DNA of 64,000 nucleotides, from assembly GCA_017745295.1 (NCBI GenBank), contig JAGHZR010000015.1:46976-110975 (forward strand), written 5' to 3'. This document shows, in pieces, positions 31,463-39,909 of this stretch (within the stretch, counting starts at the first letter, position 1; every line of letters starts with the position of its first letter). Under the pieces are notes generated by a model, which saw nothing but the letters and a program-made list of their open reading frames with translations, did not search any database and was not told the DNA's origin. A program made the translations under genes and the position numbers. Source of the DNA: Novosphingobium sp. (GTDB lineage Bacteria; Pseudomonadota; Alphaproteobacteria; Sphingomonadales; Sphingomonadaceae).

Positions 31463-33522
31463 GCCGACACCTCGATCGGATGCGCGTCCCGCACGGGCGT
31501 GGAGGCCGGGAAGAGATTGCGGCGCAGGCTGACCAGCCCCAGCGCCCCCGCACGGCTGAGCTGCGGGTCTTCGTCGTTCAGGACGGCGGTCATGGCAATG
31601 TCGATATCCTCAAGCAGGATGGGGTCGGCGGGGGCGGGCCGGTCGGGATCGAGGCCCCGGTAATACTCGCCCACTTTCTGGAGAACCTCGGTCAGCGGCC
31701 CGCGCTTGGCGGGCGGCATGGCGAGGCGCAGTTCGCGCAGTTCGCCGATCGCCACGCCGGTGCGCAGATCGCGCAGCGCGTCGTAGAGCGGCGCACCGGG
31801 CGAGCGCCCCGCCATGGCCAGGCGCGGGGCCAGCAGCGCGATGCGATCGAGCATGCGGTTGATCCAGGCGCGCACGTCGGGCGGGCGCATCGCATTGGCG
31901 CGTTCGGCGATATCGGCCCAGCCCGCCCGGACCGTGCGACGGATCGCGGCGTGGGTGCCGGTCGAGTTGAGCAGGCGGATCACCGTTATCGCGAAGAGAA
32001 TGCCCACGAGCTGGGCGAAAGCCCCGTTCACGAAACCGGCGAAACCACCGACGTAACGGTCGGAAACGAGCACCGGCGATCCCAGTCCGAGCAGCATCGG
32101 CAAGGCGATCCCGCCCCAGCGCGGCGACTGCATCAGCGCTCCCAACATGAACAGCATCGGCGCCATGGCCGCCGCATACTCGCCGAACCCGTCAAGCCGG
32201 GGCATGAGCACGAAACCGTAGAGCAACCCGATCAGCGTCGCCATGAGCGTGCCGATGAAGAAGGCCCGCAGGGGGGCCAACGGGTCCGGCGCCGCCGCGA
32301 AGAGCGCGGTGAAGACCCCTGCCAGCATGATCGCCGTGGCGCCTTCGTGCCAGCCGGAGCCGATCCACAGGGTGCAGCCGATAACGATGGTCAGGAAGGC
32401 CCCGATGGCGCCGCGCGTGGCGCCGCCGACATCGACGTGCAGTTCGCGCCCGCGCCGACCTTCGACCAGTTCGGCCGCGCGTGGGCTGACCGGACGGGTG
32501 CTCGGCGTGCCGAGCTGCTCGGCAAGAATTCGGCAATCGCGATGCGCGCCGATCAAAGCGGCCAGGCGGGAAAGCAGGCTCAGCAGGATCAGTTCGTTCC
32601 AGGACGCGTCCGGGCCGACCAGCGGCTCCAGCGCGCGGCTGCGCTGCTGCAAGGCGACGGCAGCCTCCTCGCGCTCCGCCAGCGGCAGGGTATCGAGGCG
32701 CCCGAACCAGTCCCGGGTATCCGCAAGCAGTGTGGCGAGGTTTTCGGAAACGGCATCGGCAGCATGAAGCTGCACGATCCGGTCCGTAACTGCGGCGCCG
32801 AGCGGCATGATGAGCGAAAGCTGGTCCTGCAAAGCGCGCACGGTGCGGATACGCGGGGCGATCCGGGTACTCTCGTAGGGGAGGTGGATCGAAAGCTGGT
32901 GCAGTTCGGTCACGTCGAGCGCAAGGCGCTGGCGCTCCTTGTCGATCGCCGGATCGGTTTCCAGCAGCAGAGAATCGCTCGACCAGCGCTCGGCATCCGC
33001 CAGGATATTGGAGACGCGTTGCAGCATGAAGGCCGAGACCGACTGCGGCAGGACCAGTGCATGGACGAAGCTGCCGCAGAGGATTCCGATAGTGATCTCC
33101 TGCACCCGCAAGGTGGCCACGGTGAAGATCGTATCGGGCACATCGACGCTGGGCAGCACGATGAGCACGGCGGTATAGCCCGCCAGCACGAAGGCATAGG
33201 AACGCGGCGTCCGGTCCAGCAACGAAACGAAGACACAGAGCGCCAGCCAGGCGCCGATGCCGAGAACCAGCAGTTCCGGCTTCTGCACGAGGTTCGGTAC
33301 GATGATGACGGCCATGCCCGCACCGATGAACGTACCGACAACGCGGAACATCGCCTTGGACACGACCGCACCGGCCAGCGGCTGCGCGACGATATAGGAC
33401 GTGAGGAAGGCCCAATAGGGACGCTCCAGCCCGATCGACAACGCGATATAGATGGCCAGCATCGAGGCCAGGTAGGCCTTCAGGGAGAACAGCGCGGCGT
33501 CCAGTCCGAAACGCTTCGTCAT
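31459..33522 (-). CDS. FUSC/AaeB-like aromatic acid or drug efflux permease
   Basis: A 687-residue permease of the FUSC family with two blocks of membrane segments, about 15-160 (start FSLKAYLASMLAIYIALSIG) and 355-520, separated by a cytoplasmic helical region. E. coli AaeB exports hydroxylated aromatic acids; the substrate here is unknown. Its start overlaps the marR stop (ATGA), and its stop overlaps the DUF1656 gene. The complete set permease-DUF1656-adaptor-OMF makes a tripartite efflux route across both membranes. Confidence 0.93.
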   Translation of the reverse strand: MTKRFGLDAALFSLKAYLASMLAIYIALSIGLERPYWAFLTSYIVAQPLAGAVVSKAMFRVVGTFIGAGMAVIIVPNLVQKPELLVLGIGAWLALCVFVSLLDRTPRSYAFVLAGYTAVLIVLPSVDVPDTIFTVATLRVQEITIGILCGSFVHALVLPQSVSAFMLQRVSNILADAERWSSDSLLLETDPAIDKERQRLALDVTELHQLSIHLPYESTRIAPRIRTVRALQDQLSLIMPLGAAVTDRIVQLHAADAVSENLATLLADTRDWFGRLDTLPLAEREEAAVALQQRSRALEPLVGPDASWNELILLSLLSRLAALIGAHRDCRILAEQLGTPSTRPVSPRAAELVEGRRGRELHVDVGGATRGAIGAFLTIVIGCTLWIGSGWHEGATAIMLAGVFTALFAAAPDPLAPLRAFFIGTLMATLIGLLYGFVLMPRLDGFGEYAAAMAPMLFMLGALMQSPRWGGIALPMLLGLGSPVLVSDRYVGGFAGFVNGAFAQLVGILFAITVIRLLNSTGTHAAIRRTVRAGWADIAERANAMRPPDVRAWINRMLDRIALLAPRLAMAGRSPGAPLYDALRDLRTGVAIGELRELRLAMPPAKRGPLTEVLQKVGEYYRGLDPDRPAPADPILLEDIDIAMTAVLNDEDPQLSRAGALGLVSLRRNLFPASTPVRDAHPIEVSA

Positions 33523-33971
33523 TGCCGGGCGGCGCTTTCCGCAATGCGTGCGGCGATGCCATCAAGCACCCGCACGACAGTCTCGACATCTTCCGTTGGA
33601 ATGCCATCGAGAAGGCTTGCACGCAACTCGATCAATCGCTTGTCGATGCGCCGTGCGGCGGCGGCGCCTTCCTCGGTCAGGCAAAGGTTCTTGGCGCGCC
33701 GGTCGCTGTCGTCGGCGCGGCGCTCGACGAGACCGGCATCCTCCAGCAAGTGGAGAGTCCGGACGAGCGAGGGTTCGGTCACGTTGATGACCCGCGCGAG
33801 ATCGCCCTGCCGCACCTCGTCGCCAAGGCGCAGCAGATGCACCAGCGCCCAGCCGGAAGAGTTGGAGACTCCCAGCGAAGAAAGCGCCGAATCGGCGAGT
33901 TGCTGCCATGAACGCGAAACCGGCCCCAGCCTTGCAGCCAGAGCCTTCTCGCTCGATTGTCGATCTTGCAT
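33519..33971 (-). CDS. MarR-family repressor of the efflux operon
   Basis: A 150-residue winged-helix protein: HTH segment RQGDLARVINVTEPSLVRTLHLLEDAGLVERR, wing DDSDRRAKNLCLTEEGAA, and flanking dimer helices. MarR proteins usually repress their own operon and release DNA on binding phenolic ligands. It is the first gene, with an inverted repeat in the promoter immediately upstream, so autoregulation is likely. Confidence 0.93.
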   Translation of the reverse strand: MQDRQSSEKALAARLGPVSRSWQQLADSALSSLGVSNSSGWALVHLLRLGDEVRQGDLARVINVTEPSLVRTLHLLEDAGLVERRADDSDRRAKNLCLTEEGAAAARRIDKRLIELRASLLDGIPTEDVETVVRVLDGIAARIAESAARQ

Positions 33972-33978
33972 GACAGGG

Positions 33979-34006
33979 TAATTAGAGTGCTAACTAATTT
34001 GCGCAA
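33979..34006 (-). promoter_or_regulatory. Promoter with embedded MarR-type operator
   Basis: On the minus strand a -35-like TTGCGC (34001-34006) and a -10-like TAATTA (33979-33984) are 16 bases apart. An inverted repeat AATTAG-n8-CTAATT spans 33980-33999 and an inner TTAG-AGTG-CTAA lies inside it. A repressor bound here would cover the space between the promoter boxes. The site ends eight bases before the marR start codon. Confidence 0.65.
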
Positions 34007-34088
34007 GATGGTGCGGCTTGGATATTATGACACTTGCGTTGAGTTTATTGCAACGCAGCACGCACGGCTTCTTCTTGCCTTCAAACGA

Positions 34089-34125
34089 GAAAGGGGAGGC
34101 AGCCCAATCTGGCGCCTCCCCTTTC
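34089..34125 (-). terminator. Terminator after the TonB-dependent receptor
   Basis: A hairpin with 12-base arms (GAAAGGGGAGGC at 34089-34100 and its complement at 34114-34125) and a 13-base loop, 22 bases after the receptor stop on the minus strand, followed by a TCGTTTG run. Confidence 0.82.
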
Positions 34126-34147
34126 CCTTGCGCGTTTCCCAGCCGCT

Positions 34148-36532
34148 CTAGAAGTCTGCCGTCACCGTGAAGACCATCGTGCGCGGTGCGCCGAGGAAGC
34201 CGTAGCCGCCCGAAATGCCGCCAATGTAGCGCTTGTCAGTCAGGTTGGTGACGTTGAGCGTGAAGTCCAGCGCCTTCAGCCAGTCGCTCAGGGCATTGCC
34301 CTTCACACCGACAGTCAGGTCGGTCAGGAAGTAGTTCTCGGCCTGCCAGGCGTTCGAGGTGTTGACGTAGCGATCGCCGGTATACTTGCCGGTCACGCCC
34401 AGCCGGACCGGGCCGTACTGGTAGTTCGCCGCAAGCACCCACATGTTCTTCGGAATGCCGGTCACCCGGTTTCCGGCACGAATGCCCTGCTCGGTATCGA
34501 GTTCGGCATTGCCGGTGCCGCGATAAGTCGCATCGATATATGTGTAGGCGCCGTATAGGTGCAGGCCGTCCACCGGAGTGAGGCTGGCGAGCAGTTCGAA
34601 GCCCTGCGAGTCGATGCCGCCGGCGTTGAAGAACTTGCCGTCGCCCTCGCCCAGGTAGTTGTTACCGGCCTGGGTCGAATTCGGCACGAAGATCACCTGG
34701 TTGGAGAACTTGCTCTTGAACCAGGTCGCCGATGCCTGGATCAGGGGCGTGCTGTAGCGGACACCGGCCTCCCAGTTCTCGGCGGTCTCGGGCTTGATGC
34801 TGCTGAAGTCGGCGTCGTTGTATTCCAGCAGCGTATCGGAGACCGCCTTGAAGTTCTCCGAATAGCCGCCGAACAGGTTCAGGCCCGCAACCGGCTCGAT
34901 CTGGACACCGCCCGAGAGCAGCACCTTGGACTTCGAGGAGATGCGGGCATTGTCGGTCTGGCCGAACAGATCGATGCGGTCGATGTGGTTGATGAACTGC
35001 TTCACCCCGAAGTTGGCCGTGACCGGACCGAACTCGACCTGGTCCTGGACGTACCACTTGAAGGTATCCTGCGGATACTTGCGATCGTACTGGGTCCAGT
35101 AGGGCGTCGCGTCATAGGTCGGGCCGACGGCGGTATCGGTGACGTTGTGCCAGTCGCGCCATTCGCGGCGGTGGGTGTCCTCGTACCAGAGGCCGCCGCG
35201 CAGGGTATTGGCGAACTGGCCGAAGTCCATCTTCCACGCGGCATTGGCCGTGCCGCCGAGGCGATCCTTGCGGTAATGGGTGTGGCGATAGGACTGCACG
35301 GCGATCGCGCCCGCTACATAGCAAGAGGGATCGTAGTTCGGGTCGGTGGTGCCGCCATAGGGATAGCCGATCGAACCCCGGCAGCCTGCGCGGGGGCTGA
35401 GCGCCACGCCGCGGGCATCCACGAAGTAGATCGAGCCGAGCGGCGAACCGCCGCGAACGGTTCCGGTGCCAGAGATTTCGCTCTGGGGATTGCCCGCACC
35501 GTCGTTGGTCACATTGACGACGTATTGCGGCGCCCAGTCACCGCGGCCCGCCATGTCGTGATAGTAGACCCCGGCGTCGAGATCGACGGCATTCGCGATC
35601 TTCGTCTCGGCCTTCAGATAGGCAAAGAAGTTCTCGCGGTGGGTCGCCCAGACCTGGCGATAGGCCTGGTCCTGATAGGGAATGCCGGTCCAGACCCCGA
35701 CGAGACCGTCGCTGTTCGGATTGGCTGCGAACTGCGCCGCCGAATAGATCTGGTCGTAATTGTTCTCGTGCGCCTTGTCCCAGCTGGCATAGCCGGTGAT
35801 CTTCACCGGGGTATCGACGATGAACTTGGCCGCCACATTGTCGCGCCAGTTGTCGGCCGAACCCTCGATCCAGTCGGTGGCCTGCTGATGCGAGTAGGAG
35901 ATCCAGGCGCGGGTCGTGCCGTTCAGGATCGTACCGGTATCGAAGCGTCCGTAATAGCGGACCGCATCGAAATCGCCGACCGATCCGGAGAGGCGCACCC
36001 GCCGCTCATCAAGCGGGTCCGAGGTGACGAAATTGATGGTGCCGCCCAAGGCCTCATTGGAAAGCGAGCCGATGTCGGCGGTGCCCTGAAAAACCTCCAC
36101 GGTGCCGATGTTCATGGTGTCGACGAAGCGGTTGGCCTTGGCGCCGCCGCCATAGCTCGATCCACCGTTGGGCAGGCCATCGATGGTCAAACCGACTTGC
36201 TGGGTGTCGAGGTTGGTCTGGTATCCGCGCACCGAGATCGTGGCCGACCAGTCGTCGAAGCCGAAGGCATCCCCCTCGTTCACCTGTACGCCCGGAAGCG
36301 TGTCCACCAGATCGAGCGCCGAGACCAGCGGCGGCTGCTGGGTGATGAGGTCTTCGGTCAGCGCCGCGTTGTTATAGGTCGTGCGCTGGCCGGTAACGAC
36401 GATGGCTTCCCCGTCGAAACCGGCCGCGGCGCTGTCCGTAGGAGCCTCTTCCGCAAAGGCTGGAGCCGCGAGGGCCAATGCCGCCATGCTGGTGCCGACG
36501 AGATAGAAATTCCGAATGGTCGATGCGCGCAT
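34148..36532 (-). CDS. TonB-dependent outer-membrane receptor
   Basis: A 794-residue receptor. Signal peptide FYLVGTSMAALALAAPAFAEE; a TonB-box-like EAIVVTG near 42; plug domain to about 165 (DLVDTLPGVQVNEGD, ISVRGYQTNLDTQQVGLTIDG, VEVFQGTADIGSLSNEALGG); then a 22-strand barrel ending in a terminal phenylalanine. The substrate is not evident. The ATG at 36532 follows CAGGGGAACC. It faces the gamma-glutamyltransferase gene across 181 bases, which may hint at a peptide or metal-peptide ligand. Confidence 0.92.
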   Translation of the reverse strand: MRASTIRNFYLVGTSMAALALAAPAFAEEAPTDSAAAGFDGEAIVVTGQRTTYNNAALTEDLITQQPPLVSALDLVDTLPGVQVNEGDAFGFDDWSATISVRGYQTNLDTQQVGLTIDGLPNGGSSYGGGAKANRFVDTMNIGTVEVFQGTADIGSLSNEALGGTINFVTSDPLDERRVRLSGSVGDFDAVRYYGRFDTGTILNGTTRAWISYSHQQATDWIEGSADNWRDNVAAKFIVDTPVKITGYASWDKAHENNYDQIYSAAQFAANPNSDGLVGVWTGIPYQDQAYRQVWATHRENFFAYLKAETKIANAVDLDAGVYYHDMAGRGDWAPQYVVNVTNDGAGNPQSEISGTGTVRGGSPLGSIYFVDARGVALSPRAGCRGSIGYPYGGTTDPNYDPSCYVAGAIAVQSYRHTHYRKDRLGGTANAAWKMDFGQFANTLRGGLWYEDTHRREWRDWHNVTDTAVGPTYDATPYWTQYDRKYPQDTFKWYVQDQVEFGPVTANFGVKQFINHIDRIDLFGQTDNARISSKSKVLLSGGVQIEPVAGLNLFGGYSENFKAVSDTLLEYNDADFSSIKPETAENWEAGVRYSTPLIQASATWFKSKFSNQVIFVPNSTQAGNNYLGEGDGKFFNAGGIDSQGFELLASLTPVDGLHLYGAYTYIDATYRGTGNAELDTEQGIRAGNRVTGIPKNMWVLAANYQYGPVRLGVTGKYTGDRYVNTSNAWQAENYFLTDLTVGVKGNALSDWLKALDFTLNVTNLTDKRYIGGISGGYGFLGAPRTMVFTVTADF

Positions 36533-36713
36533 CGTGGTTCCCCTGAAGACCTTTTTGCAGCGCAGCATGTGACTGATAATTCTGACTTCCCGTGGTCAGT
36601 TCGAGTGCATTCCCATGTCGTTATGACGACCGCCGGATGACGATCGGGACTTGGACACGAGGCTGACACGAACGGGGTGGCGCCCCCTGATAGACGGCGC
36701 TAAGTCCCTGCAA

Positions 36714-38489
36714 ATGCCTATCGTCTCCCGGAGAATATCCTTGCGCCGACCGATCTTCGCCCTCGGCCTGTCCGTTTCCGTGCTGGCTGCCGCACTCGCT
36801 TCGGCCTCGCCGGCGGCCGCGCAAACCGCTGCGCTTACGGAACGGACCGCAGTTGCGAACCCGCCGCGCGTCGAGCAATCGGCTACCTCCCGTCACGCCA
36901 TGGTCGCGGCGGCCAATCCACTGGCGGTGAAGGCCGGTGTGGACGTACTCGAGGCGGGCGGCTCGGTCATCGATGCGGCCGTTGCAATCCAGGCGGTTCT
37001 CGGTCTGGTCGAGCCGCAGAGCTCCGGCCTCGGCGGCGGCGCCTTCATGGTCTATTACGACGCGAAGACCCGGCAGACGACCGCCTATGACGGGCGGGAG
37101 ACGGCCCCGGCTGGTGCGACGAACCGCCTGTTCCTCGACGAAAACGGCAAGCGCCTGCCCTTTGCGGAGGCGGTGCTGGGGGGCATCTCCACCGGCGTTC
37201 CCGGCGCGATCGCCATGCTCGACATGGCCCACCGCGATCACGGCAAGCTGCCCTGGGCGAAACTCTTCGGAGAAGCGCACCTCCTGGCAGAAGACGGCTT
37301 CATCGTCAGCCCGCGTCTGGCCGGCATGATCGCGAGCAAAGCGCCGCAAGCTTCCGCACCGGATGCGAAGCGTTACTTCACCAAGGCCGACGGTACGCCT
37401 TATGTCGCCGGAGACCGCCTGAAGAACGCGGACTATGCGCGCTCGTTGGAGCGGATCGCGAAATACGGGGCCTCGGGCCTGCTGACCGGCACCCTCGCCC
37501 AGCAGATCGTCGAGCGCGTACACGAAGGGCCGCGCCCGAGCACGCTCTCGCTGGCCGACCTGGCCAACTACCGCCCGCATTCGAGTGCCGCGCTCTGCCG
37601 GCCCTACCGCCTCTACATCGTCTGCACGCCGCAGGCGCCATCGGGCGGCCCCGGTCTGCAAATCGCCCTTGGCGTGCTCGAACACACCGACATCGGCAAG
37701 CGCGATGCTTCCGACGAAAAGGCCTGGTTCGAATTCGCGCAGGCCAGCCGCCTCGCCTATGCCGACCGCGACCGCTATGTCGGCGACCCGGCTTTCGTGA
37801 AAGTGCCGCTCGAAGGCCTGCTCGATCCCGAATACCTGAAGGGCCGCGCCGCCGAAATCGGCGAAAAAACCGGACCGGTGACGTTCGGCAGGCCCAAGGG
37901 TGCCCCCGATGTCGGGCCGGACGCAACCAACGAGCCGGGCGGCACCAGCCACATCGTCATCATCGACGCTCAGGGCAATGTCGTGTCGATGACCACCACG
38001 GTCGAGAGCATCTTCGGCTCGGGCCGCATGGTCGGCGGGTTCTTCCTCAACAACCAGCTTACCGATTTCTCGTTCAGCCCTACGGACGAAGACGGCGCCA
38101 AGGCCGCCAATGCCGTCGGCCCCGGCAAGCGCCCTCGCTCCAGCATGGCGCCTGCGATCGTCCTGACGCCGCAGCACAGGTTCGTGGCGGCGGCGGGATC
38201 GCCCGGCGGTTCGGCGATCCAGGCCTACAACCTCAAGGTTCTGGTCGCCCTGCTCGACTGGAAGATGACGCCGCAGGAGGCGGTCTCGCTGTCCAACCTC
38301 GTGGCCAAGGGCGACAGCTACAGCGCCGACACGTTCCCCCAGCCAATCATGGACGGCCTTGCCGCTCGGAACATGCCGCTTTCGACCGGAAAGGGCGAGG
38401 AATCCGGTCTTCAGGCGATCATCGCAACGCCGAAAGGCTATATCGGCGGCGCGGATCCCCGCCGCGAGGGCGTCGCTCGCGGGTTCTGA
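36714..38489 (+). CDS. ggt: Gamma-glutamyltransferase (GGT), periplasmic
   Basis: A 591-residue Ntn-hydrolase precursor. Signal FALGLSVSVLAAALASASPAAAQ. The nucleophile is T411 in GGTSHIVIIDAQG, where the chain cuts itself into large and small subunits. GSGLGGGAFMVYYDA and the SPGGSAIQ block near 505 are family marks. GGT removes gamma-glutamyl groups from glutathione and related peptides in the periplasm. The ATG at 36714 gives a normal signal peptide. A permease gene lies 93 bases downstream, which could import the released amino acids. Confidence 0.94.
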   Translation: MPIVSRRISLRRPIFALGLSVSVLAAALASASPAAAQTAALTERTAVANPPRVEQSATSRHAMVAAANPLAVKAGVDVLEAGGSVIDAAVAIQAVLGLVEPQSSGLGGGAFMVYYDAKTRQTTAYDGRETAPAGATNRLFLDENGKRLPFAEAVLGGISTGVPGAIAMLDMAHRDHGKLPWAKLFGEAHLLAEDGFIVSPRLAGMIASKAPQASAPDAKRYFTKADGTPYVAGDRLKNADYARSLERIAKYGASGLLTGTLAQQIVERVHEGPRPSTLSLADLANYRPHSSAALCRPYRLYIVCTPQAPSGGPGLQIALGVLEHTDIGKRDASDEKAWFEFAQASRLAYADRDRYVGDPAFVKVPLEGLLDPEYLKGRAAEIGEKTGPVTFGRPKGAPDVGPDATNEPGGTSHIVIIDAQGNVVSMTTTVESIFGSGRMVGGFFLNNQLTDFSFSPTDEDGAKAANAVGPGKRPRSSMAPAIVLTPQHRFVAAAGSPGGSAIQAYNLKVLVALLDWKMTPQEAVSLSNLVAKGDSYSADTFPQPIMDGLAARNMPLSTGKGEESGLQAIIATPKGYIGGADPRREGVARGF

Positions 38490-38582
38490 CCCCGCCCCCG
38501 ATACTCCCGTCCCGTCTTTCCCCGCGTTGAAAATGGCATAGAGTTCCCCTAGGGGCCGCTGCCTTTCAACCAGGGAAAAGAC

Positions 38583-39893
38583 ATGCCGGGCGATCAAGAC
38601 ATACAGACCGGGGTTTCGGGTATCCGCTCGACAACGGGCAGCCTCGGCCTCATGGCGGCGATCGCGCTGGTCATGGGCAACATGATCGGTTCCGGCGTGT
38701 TCCTGCTGCCCGCCAGCCTCGCCCCGTTCGGCTGGAACGGGGTGATCGGCTGGTTCGCCACGATCACCGGCGCGCTGATCCTTGCCTATGTCCTGAGCCG
38801 CCTGACCCGCGCCCGGCCGCAGGCAGGCGGGCCTGCCGGGTTCGTCACCGATGCCTTCGGGCAAAAGGTCGGCTTCTTTATCAGCTGGATCTACCTCGTC
38901 TCGCTCTGGACTTCGGTGGTGACCATTGCCGTGGCTACGGTCTCCTATCTTTCGAGCATGGTGCCGTTCCTCGGGCGCGGGGAGCATGTCCCCGCCCTCG
39001 CCGCCATCGCGCTGCTCTGGCTGATGACGCTGGTCAACTTGCGCGGCACCCGTGCGGCGGGCCAGTTCCAGATCGTCACGCTGGCGCTCAAGGTGATCCC
39101 ACTGCTGGTGGTGATCGTGCTGGCCGTCTACGTCCTGTCGAACGGCAAGGCGCAGCTTCCACACTTCGACGCCTCGCTCGTCCATACCGGCGCCATAAAC
39201 GGCGCCGCGACCCTGACGCTCTGGGCACTACTCGGCTTCGAATCCGCCAGCGTGGCGGCGGCGCGGGTACGCAATCCGGAAGTCAACGTCGCGCGCGCCA
39301 CGCTCTGGGGCACGGCGCTGACCGGGGTGCTCTATCTCATGGTCTGCTCGGCCATCGCCCTGCTGCTACCGAGCGACCTCGCCGCGCACTCGGCCGCGCC
39401 TTTCGCCACTTTCGTCGCCCGCTTCCTCGACGGGGATGTCGCCACCCTCGTCGCAGTCTTCGCGGTCATCAGCTGCATCGGTGCGCTCAATGGCTGGACC
39501 TTGCTCCAGGCAGAGATGATGCGCGACATGGCCGCCCGCCGCCTGCTGCCGCAGTGGTTCGCCGGGATCGATGCGCAGGGCACCGCCCGCCGCGCCCTGC
39601 TGACGTCCGCCACGGTCGCCAGCTTCTTCGCGGCGATGAACGCCAGCCGGACGATGCAGGCGCTGTTCGAATACCTGCTGCTGCTTTCCACGTCCGCGAC
39701 GCTCTGGCTCTACCTCGCCTGCGCATTGGCGGCGCTGAAGCTGGGCGTCGCCCGCGTTCCCGCACTGATCGGCGCGCTTTATGCGCTCTGGACCCTGTGG
39801 GGCGCCGGGATCGGTGCCAGCGGGCTGAGCTTCGTGCTGATGGTGCTGGGCCTGCCGATCTGGCTCTGGCTGAAGCGCAGCGAAATCGATTGA
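38583..39893 (+). CDS. APC-family amino acid permease
   Basis: A 436-residue transporter with 11 to 12 membrane segments. The first helix carries the APC substrate motif (MGNMIGSGVFLLPASLAPFG), close to that of AdiC/PotE antiporters. WALLGFESASVAAARVRNPE in helix 6 is also typical. The substrate, perhaps a cationic amino acid or agmatine-like compound, cannot be set. Start follows a CAGGGAAAAG site. Seventeen bases separate it from the next gene, so they probably share a transcript. Confidence 0.9.
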   Translation: MPGDQDIQTGVSGIRSTTGSLGLMAAIALVMGNMIGSGVFLLPASLAPFGWNGVIGWFATITGALILAYVLSRLTRARPQAGGPAGFVTDAFGQKVGFFISWIYLVSLWTSVVTIAVATVSYLSSMVPFLGRGEHVPALAAIALLWLMTLVNLRGTRAAGQFQIVTLALKVIPLLVVIVLAVYVLSNGKAQLPHFDASLVHTGAINGAATLTLWALLGFESASVAAARVRNPEVNVARATLWGTALTGVLYLMVCSAIALLLPSDLAAHSAAPFATFVARFLDGDVATLVAVFAVISCIGALNGWTLLQAEMMRDMAARRLLPQWFAGIDAQGTARRALLTSATVASFFAAMNASRTMQALFEYLLLLSTSATLWLYLACALAALKLGVARVPALIGALYALWTLWGAGIGASGLSFVLMVLGLPIWLWLKRSEID

Positions 39894-39909
39894 TCGCTGG
39901 GAGAACGAC

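Noticed and set aside
30330..31553. Longer reading of the HlyD-type adaptor by about 100 residues
   Set aside because: The extension lies within the DUF1656 and FUSC genes and encodes Arg-rich text; the ATG at 31250 gives the standard membrane helix and a four-base overlap.
36621..39185. Another 854-codon frame on the minus strand opposite GGT and the permease
   Set aside because: Antisense shadow of two well-recognised genes; composition is not protein-like.
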